From Hanleya hanleyi (lineage: Eukaryota > Mollusca > Polyplacophora > Lepidopleurida > Hanleyidae), in the NCBI GenBank assembly GCA_036873755.1, contig JAVTVY010020538.1, positions 1 to 64,000 on the forward strand: a stretch of DNA of 64,000 nucleotides. Direction: 5' to 3'. Within the stretch, counting starts at the first letter, position 1. The number at the start of each line of letters is the position of its first letter. A model generated the notes under the pieces. The model was not told the origin of the DNA and did not search any database. It saw only the letters and a list, made by a program, of their open reading frames with translations. The position numbers were made by a program, and so were the translations under genes. Positions 56,647 to 64,000 of this stretch are shown here, one piece after another.

Positions 56647-57450
56647 ATACACCATGATGCTTTATAATGTAACCAGCCTCAAAATCTGGGTTGGAATCAA
56701 CCTTAAACTCTGTGAAAGTGACAGTAACCATGGTAACAGGTACAAAATAAAATGCATTTCACCACATAAGTTGTCTACCATTCACGAGAAAATGGTAGAG
56801 ATTAATATTCAAAAATAAACAGCATTGTATGTCATTTATCTTTATGTCATTTATCTTTATCATATTTGATGCATTCGGATTAGTTATGCTCTGCCATTTT
56901 ACGGAGCCTTAGGCATGAGCCATGACATTATCTCATGGCTGCAGCAGTTCTGCATTCAAATTCGTGAGCTTTGCTTTGACTTGCAAATATCACGGAATAA
57001 CATCAATTTCGTTTGCTTGTTCAACACATGAACCATTGGCGAGACAGAATGCACGTCAAAGCGGGCAGAGTTCTTTCTGAGAAGATATTCCTGCAGTCTT
57101 TGTATATAATGACCTCACTCTCATCAAATATAACGATTTAGATATTTAGCATGCTCGTGATGCTTGGCTGAACACAGAGGAGAGTTTACAAACTTGTCGG
57201 TCGGCATTATTGCAAAACTAAATTTCCAACATTATTTCCAAAATAATATAACATTCAGTGCTGACAATCCAGGACTTCTTAGCCTATCATATTGGTGTCA
57301 TTTGGAGCCTTTGCATACACTTTCAAGCGGACAATCATGGGTAAATTCAAAATGGTGGCTATGAGGGTGGGGCTGAAAAGTTGTTTTACCATGTGCCCAA
57401 AATTATTTTCTTTCACATTAGATAAGTGTTTCCTAATTTATTATGCATTT

Positions 57451-58310
57451 TTACCCCTCGGGCAGATTCTGCCCGAGCGGTATTGTCGTTGCCTCCGTCG
57501 TCTGTCCGTCCGTCCGTCCGTCTGTCCATCATATCATTGTAAACACATTATCTCAAAAAGTCCTTCACTTACAACAATGAAACTTCATACAGTTGTTTAA
57601 TACAGCCAGTACCAGAAGCCTATTGAAAGTCGGTGCCATTGGATGTGTTTTTCAGGAGTTATGCCCCTTTATACATGTCTGTCTGTTTTTATCCTTGTAA
57701 ACACATTATCTCAAAAAGTCCTTCACTCACAACAATGAAACTTCATACAGTTGTTTAATGCAGCTAGTACCAGAAGCCTATTCAAAGTCGGTGTAATCGG
57801 ATGTGTTTTTCAGGAGTTATGGCCCTTTATACATGTCTGTTGGTCCATATCCTTGTAAACACATTATCTCAAAAAGTCCTTCACTCACAACAATGAAACT
57901 TCATACAGTTGTTTAATACAACCAGTACCAGAAGCCTATTGAAAGTCGGTGCCATTGGATGTGTTTTTCAGGAGTTATGCCCCTTTATACATGTCTGTCT
58001 GTTTTTATCCTTGTAAACACATTATCTCAAAAGTCCTTCACCCACAACAATGCAACTTCATACAGTTGTTTAATACAGCCAGTACCAGAAGCCTATTGAA
58101 AGTCGGTGTAATCGGATGTGTTTTTCAGGAGTTCTGCCCCTTTATACATGTCTGTTGGTCCATATCCTTGTAAACACATTATCTTAAAAAGTCCTTCACT
58201 CACAACAATGAAACTTAATACAGTTGTTTAATACAGCCAGTACCAGAAGCCTATTGAAAGTCGGTGCCATGGGATGTGTTTTTCAGGAGTTCACACAAAC
58301 CTGTGTGGAT
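57451..58310. repeat. palindrome-headed ~148-bp tandem array, third example
   Basis: The head CCCCTCGGGCAGATTCTGCC plus CGAGCGG and TATTGTCGTTG precedes GTCCGTCC runs. Five units follow with AAACACATTATCTCAAAAAG, ACAGTTGTTTAATACAGCCA and GGAGTTATGCCCC. Confidence 0.85.
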
Positions 58311-58680
58311 TGCTGTGAATAGACAGTAATCGTTCGACTACATCTACTATAGGTAATCACTGCTCTATTGCTATATTGTTTTGTCTGTCTATGATCTATA
58401 TCATACAGGTAAAATTGTGCCCACCCCAAATATGTGAGTTGTTGGGGTCAGAAACATTATTTCCACAATTGCTCTGGGACCGGCCCGAGGGGTCCCGATG
58501 GCAACAGCCTACATTTTTTTTTTGAGAAAAAAGCGTAAATAAAAACTTTGACCAAAAATCAACCAAAAAATGACTTAAAGTATGATACTAATTCAAAGAA
58601 TATTCACCTAATTTCTGTCCATTCAAAACTGTATAAGAAAAAAAATAAGCATGGACAAATACTACCCAAAGCGACCCAGC

Positions 58681-59246
58681 CAGGGGCCGATTTCATGAAA
58701 CCTCACTTGATTTCACTTTTTCAAGGGCGATTTTCGCTCTTGACCAAGTGCACTTCAAAAAAATCTCAAGTTGTGTTTCACCATACGTTTTTGACCGCAC
58801 TTGGTCAAGTGATGTTTGAAGTGACCTTTTGGAACTCTTTTGTGCGATTTGGTAATAAATAGTATCCGCACAGAATCAAGTGCATGCTCAAAACACTTCA
58901 TACGCTGGAGCCGATCGGTAGAATTTGAGGTGTCAAATAAATGTCTGTGCCATGTTTGGCCCTATGAGATGAAGAACAATACCCCTACGTGTATTATGAT
59001 GCATGGGTAGAGGAAAAAAACTCATTTTTCGACACCATCTTCCGTCGTATTGGTCATTTCAAGTACATTTTTATTTCAAGTGCAGTTTTCAAGGGAGGTC
59101 ATACCACACTTGAACTCAAGTGCGATTTCAGGTTCAAGTGAACTTTCATGAAAAGCAAAAACTTGAGTCAAGGGAGATTTTCAAGTGCACTTGAACTTTC
59201 AAGTGTGAAAATTGTCTCAAGTGAGGTTTCATGAAATCGGCCCCTG
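58681..59246. mobile_element. 566-bp TIR element rich in TCAAGTG motifs
   Basis: CAGGGGCCGATTTCATGAAA at 58681 is exactly inverted at 59246, and the match continues through CCTCACTTGA. At least ten TCAAGTG/CACTTGA motifs lie inside. No clear target duplication was found. Confidence 0.7.
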
Positions 59247-59347
59247 GGTCTTCGCCAACAGGTCTCTTAACCATGACTGTCAAAACTTCACTTGATCCTG
59301 GTAGTGATTATCTAATAATTACAATTAATATCTGATCTCATATTCAG

Positions 59348-59507
59348 GGAGAGAGAAGACGAGGATGTGCGTGTGATAGATTATAACCACATCATCCCTA
59401 TCGACCTGAGGTTCCCCCAACTGACCCCCTCAGGGGCCTCGCCCGAGGAGAGGCTGAGAAAACTACACAAGGACAGTTATACGAAGAAGGAACTCGAGTA
59501 TTGGCAG
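59348..59507 (+). CDS. host gene exon 11
   Basis: Acceptor TATTCAG|G and donor TGGCAG|GTTTGC, phase 0. It encodes DYNHIIPIDLRFPQLTPSGA and a Lys-rich helix. Confidence 0.75.
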
Positions 59508-61086
59508 GTTTGCTCATTTACCGTTAATGATGAATGTACTGTGAAAACCAGATAATGGTGTATTTCATTTTATGGTTTAATCAAATACAGAGATGAATTC
59601 ATTTGTTCTTTGGAAGAGTTATATTTGTTATTATATTTATTCAGGTCAGGGAACCAACGTAAACATTTAAACCAGCTGGAACTATTAGCAGGAGCAACTC
59701 TTGAGCTGTTACAATTATAGTTCTTATTGGGAATGGTTGTAGCAATGACTTATTTTGTTGTATGTATGTCTGTCCTGCCAAACCCATGGAACAATATCTT
59801 GGCTACTTTGGCTGCTAGAATTCTGAAATTAAAAGGCAGATGTGCTCGGGCCCATGCACCCAGAAGTATTTCAGCAGTAAGAATTATTGAAACAGTAAAT
59901 GATGAAAAATGGATGTGGAGAAAAGCATTTCTACTAAATTAAAGTGGTCATCAAAAGTACAAATTGGACTGATCAGAATTTGGCCTCGAGAGATTGAAAA
60001 TTTTATATGCTATTTATAGAAAAGGCCATATTTGGTGATCACGATCTCTGTTTGTCTCTCTATCTGCCTGTTAACTTTGATTTGTCTGTGCGATATCTCC
60101 AGTTTATATGCTACCAAACTGTGTATACCTTGTCCAAAGGACAAATAAGAACTGTATTCATGTTGAGGTCAAAGGTCAAAGTCACTTCGATACAAAATCT
60201 GCAGAATAAAAGGAGAAAATCTCTCGTTCTAAAGTTATGAATTGGTTCAAAACTGGGTAGACTTGGCAAAGAAGAACCCTATATATAAAGATTAAAAGGT
60301 TTTCATGAAAATCAATCCAGATTCAAATGAAATCTTCATTTACTCCCATGTCATACCTGAGGCACAACGACATTGAGCTTGTAATGTTATTCCATTCACA
60401 CTGATCATTAGGACATCATGTTCCAATCGGTTCCCAGGTAAACTGTTGAGCACTGGGTGGATTTTCTTATGATATCTCTGATATATCGCCGAAATGTCAG
60501 TTATCCTAGAAATGTAACACTCTTTAGGCTGAATGAAATAAGTTTCTAGCTTCACCGGCAATGCCGCATCATTTTTTTTTTAGTTCCGCCTAAGTTTTGT
60601 ACAATTTTTGGTTTTACACATTTCTCTCTCAAAGATTTTGTTCTTGAACATTGATGTTTTGCTTTATATGTAGGAAATATTATTGTTGAAGGCTGAATCC
60701 TCAAGAGATTGTTGACCAGGAAAGATGGATATATTTAGTCTCTGCGAAATGATGAAAAAAAAGACCCCCCCCCCTCTCCCCTCGCCCTCATCATTTTTTG
60801 TCAAACACTTGCCTGTTCAGCTCAAAAATAATTCTATTCATCTTAACTTTGTACATGTATCTCCTCTTTAGTAATTTATGTTTTTTCTGGTTCTGCTGAA
60901 TTTGCCTCCATGTAAATGTTTCTCACATGGTTAGCCATTCGGGCGGCCACTCACATGGTTAGCCATTCACGAGCATAAGCCATTCAGTGAGCAATTCACA
61001 ACACGGCACAGCCGCCAAGACACCAACTGGCAGCTCAGTCTGACCCATTTGTTGACCAAATAAATATATGGTTATTACTCTATACC

Positions 61087-62106
61087 CAGGCCTTGACATT
61101 TGAAACATTCACGTAACCCAAAAAGAGGTTACGGGCAATCGACTTGCGTAACCTTTAGTTCGGTTACGCGACTGGTGATCACGTAACCCAAAGGTTACGT
61201 AAATGGGTTACGCCAAGAATATTGAATATCAACTTAGATTACACATTTTGAGCAAATGAAAGTAAGATCTTGTGCTCTTGTGAACCATAAACAATTTCAG
61301 AAGATGGTTTTATTGTCCAGAACTACAGAATCAGAATTCTATGTATGACAGCAAGCATATTTATTTCATTATTTAATTTTGCTCCTCTTTTACTTGTCTT
61401 TTACATCGCGAGGAGAATGCTTTCCAACATGTCCAAAGTCTCGATTTTCAAACGGTACACATATCCACGCATCCTGCTTTAGCCTGCGCATAGACTGGAA
61501 CTAAAAATCTGCCATCAATGTTGTCAGCCATCAATGTTGTCAGCACAAGAACAGCCTCTACGAGGAGTTCAGGGTGGAGGGCCCTGAACATGCGTTTTCA
61601 ATTTTCAAGACGATCACAGCTATAACGAATATACGAACATCTCTTGTCATAAATAGTGTGCAACGAATGTCCATTGCATATAACAAAACAATATGCCATG
61701 TATTAAAATACATATTTAGCTCACAGAAACATTCCAAGTACTTTTCATCCCTGGTTACGCACACACCGCTCTCGACATACATAGTTGAACTCCACCTGTC
61801 AACTCACCTCACGCCTACAAGATGGCGGCCGTATAATACAATCTCGACGTTGATCGCCAACCAGTAAACAAATTTTGATACTAAAAGAAGACGATGACTA
61901 AATGGAGAAGAAGACAAATACATAAATATATCCCATGCCTTAAGACTGTAAAAACCAGGAACGTTCTATGACCATTTGGCAATTATTCGTGTGTAATTTT
62001 TTTTTATACTAGCTTCACACGTAACCCATTTTTCGTTCTCGTGAATTTTTTTTCGCGTAACCGTCACGCGAACGAAACGATCGTTCGCGTTAAATGTCAA
62101 GGCCTG
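61087..62106. mobile_element. CAGGCCTTGACATTT-ended DNA transposon
   Basis: It is 1,020 bp with 15-bp inverted ends and is flanked by TATACC (61081-61086 and 62107-62112). GGTTACG/CGTAACC motifs crowd both subterminal zones. No transposase frame is evident. Confidence 0.65.
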
Positions 62107-62205
62107 TATACCTGTGTTTTGTTTAGTTTATATATGGGGAACTTTTTATCTGAATATGGTCATTGTTTTTGTGTTTTACTATCTAAACCCCATACATTGA
62201 AATAG

Positions 62206-62314
62206 GAAATGGAACCGAGCATATTCAGCTTCACGTTGGCCAAGAAGTGTCAGGGAGTGACCGTGGTCAGATCCTCACTGGACCACAGATATCTGACCAT
62301 AGGAACAGGGCATG
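62206..62314 (+). CDS. host gene exon 12
   Basis: Acceptor GAAATAG|GAA and donor GGGCATG|GTAAGT, phase 1. It is the start of the propeller-like region (SSLDHRYLTIGTGH). Confidence 0.75.
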
Positions 62315-62619
62315 GTAAGTCTATGTGACTTAATTGGTAAAGCGAGTGTTATATGGTGTCTCTGAAAGGAACAAAAAGATTGAAACTGCACAGTTTTATT
62401 GGGAAATCCCCATTGTTATGACATGTAACAATATATAATTAAGCTATTAAAGTCATCTGAAGATTTTGGACTGTTATGATGAATAAATTATTGAACAAAA
62501 ACAACCTTTTTTACCTCGATTTTAGAGAGGTAGATTCTCTCTGACCTGATCATTGAGCAGTATTTACCTCCTAGCCACAAACTGTGGGTGGGACATTTGA
62601 GAGTTGATACACAGGCAAT

Positions 62620-62985
62620 TTTTCACAGACATGTACCGAGCTGTACACTACTGAACGGTACTGCATGGAAAGGCCCACCATACATGTAGGTACTGAGCTG
62701 TAACTGAACAGTTCCTGTGTGATAATCACAGGTCAGAACTGAACTGTGCAGTACCTGTCAGTTAGCAACAGCCTGGTTCCAAGAGGTAACTGAGCAGAAC
62801 TGCACAGTAACAGGTTGGTTACTGTTCAGATACCATGCAGTACTGTTCAGTCCTGTTCCGTGAAGTACTGTACAGTATCCAATCAGTACTGACCAGTTAC
62901 TGAGTGGTACTGTGTGGATACTGGTCAGTACTGACTGGGCCCTTTCTTGCGGTTACCATTCAGTTACCACACGGTACCAACATGT
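62620..62985. repeat. AGTACTG/CAGTTAC-rich low-complexity tract
   Basis: Variants of CAGTACTG, ACTGAACAGT and GTTACTG recur every 10-20 bases on both strands, without a fixed period. Confidence 0.55.
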
Positions 62986-63064
62986 GAAAATTTGGCTGTG
63001 TAAGAGTGATTAAATCATTCAAATATTCACTATATGTCATTATCTTCACACCTGTTCCTCACAG

Positions 63065-63204
63065 GTGACCTGATCGTTTATGGACTGTGGGTGGAGCCTT
63101 GGTTACTCGTGAGACTAGCAGTGAACACGAGTAAACTGGACGATGCTGTGATTGACATCAGATGGAGTTTGGACAGCTCTCAGATCATTTCTCTCAACCG
63201 ACAA
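63065..63204 (+). CDS. host gene exon 13 (last seen)
   Basis: Acceptor CTCACAG|GT and donor CGACAA|GTAAGT, phase 0. It encodes a WD40-blade-like GDLIVYGLWVEPW..DIRWSLDSSQIISL. No later exon was recognised before 64000. Confidence 0.75.
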
Positions 63205-64000
63205 GTAAGTGTTAAGGGTCAGCCTGTCAATGTCTACTATCGCTTAAGGATGTCCGCTGGTGGTAAATCAAAGTAATTAACTTTTTGAATAATGTGTGTT
63301 GTTGCATTCATAATTGTGTAATATGAGAAAAAACAAAGAAAAAAATATAGGTTGGTGTGCATTTTTTAGCTACAGGCAACGTTAAGTGGACTGACCCATG
63401 CTCAATTTGATAACCCAGAAAGCATAGGGAATAGCCCTAGTTTTGAAGCATATTCATGAAAAATTCATATAAATAGTATTTATCTTTTTCTTATATTCTA
63501 ACTGTTTGCAGATAATCACATTGTCTATCAAAATTTAGCAAATTGGATGGATGTTGGTGCACAAAATTGTCGGCTAGAAGACTTTTAATGGAAATCCCAA
63601 TCTCTTAACCTAGGAAAGGGAGATAACCCACGGGGAAAAACAGGCAAAAACATGGAAAATGGCTGCCAAAGCCCAAAACCACCAGCGGACTACCTTAAGG
63701 GTCAGCCTGTCAATGTCTACTGTCGCTTAATACAACTTATACTGTCTGACATACCAGTCCGACCAACCTTGTTTACCCACCACTGTAAGTCAGTCTTAGT
63801 GAGAAAACACATATCAACTTTGTGAGAGAATGCGAATACCACAAATGCAAAATATGCCCGAATGTCAATAATAGACGTCACTTAATTGAGAGCCACTTTA
63901 ATGCTCCTCTTATCAGAGCGGGTGGTTGGTGGGTGCCCGCCCCTTTTATATCTAGTTGTCTCTAGCCAACTTTCCATACAAATAAACATGACTGTTTTTC

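Larger units (their letters stand above)
31447..63204 (+). other. host gene (13 coding exons seen, 3' end beyond window): coiled-coil protein leading into WD40-like repeats
   Basis: Thirteen exons with GT-AG borders and matching phases join into 495 codons without a stop. The N-terminus (residues ~1-125) is a charged coiled coil (LVEIQRQKESLEKQL, LQEARMRLKES). The middle is acidic with ISKYWTLR, YNGELGPDSYQPWQKENL and a helical GLVEDVVEEFMDKFF-type region. The last two exons (TIGTGHGDLIVYGLW.., DIRWSLDSSQIISLNR) look like a WD40 beta-propeller blade. I do not recognise the orthologue. The combination of long coiled coil and propeller is common among ciliary/axonemal proteins, so that is a guess at function. 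The stop codon and further blades should lie past 64000. Confidence 0.75.

Overview
The window is animal nuclear DNA, most likely from a mollusc and perhaps a gastropod. The host sequence is AT-rich, intron-bearing and full of degraded LINEs, small inverted-repeat elements and tandem arrays. SINE-like copies end in the CACTCACTCAC-type tail common in molluscan genomes. The species cannot be named from the sequence alone.

Region 1 (1-3419, minus strand) is the end of a Polinton/Maverick (adintovirus-like) element that leaves the window on the left. It carries three small early-type genes and an integrase with its catalytic D, D and E all present. Several reading frames are damaged. Its outer end is a repeat zone that stops in ..TACTACT. 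Region 2 (3420-7757) is host DNA with a small TIR element, a decayed LINE and AT-rich filler.

Region 3 (7764-21033) is a second, complete Polinton/Maverick-like element. It is 13,270 bp long, starts AGTAGTAGGG, ends ..CTACTACT and is flanked by perfect 6-bp duplications CATACC. Its terminal inverted repeats (about 1.4 kb) are built of 27-bp and ~150-bp tandem units dense in motifs that match host promoter factors. Inside are a minus-strand zinc-finger protein that looks like only the N-terminal part of a Polinton polymerase, a membrane-anchored small protein, two paralogous proteins that may be tandem PC4-like ssDNA-binding proteins, a crippled chromodomain integrase, and a Thr/Pro-rich membrane protein. 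These are followed by a packed virion block: packaging ATPase, two small basic proteins, penton, a pX/pVI-like basic protein, major capsid protein and adenain-like protease. No polymerase catalytic core is present. ATPase, penton and major capsid are intact, while integrase, protease and two small virion genes carry frame breaks.

Region 4 (21040-31446) is host intergenic DNA with repeats. Region 5 (31447-63204, continuing past the right edge) is one plus-strand host gene of which 13 coding exons can be followed with consistent splice phases (495 codons). It has an N-terminal coiled coil and what looks like the start of a WD40-type region. Its introns hold a LINE, several TIR families, nested DNA transposons and four large tandem arrays.
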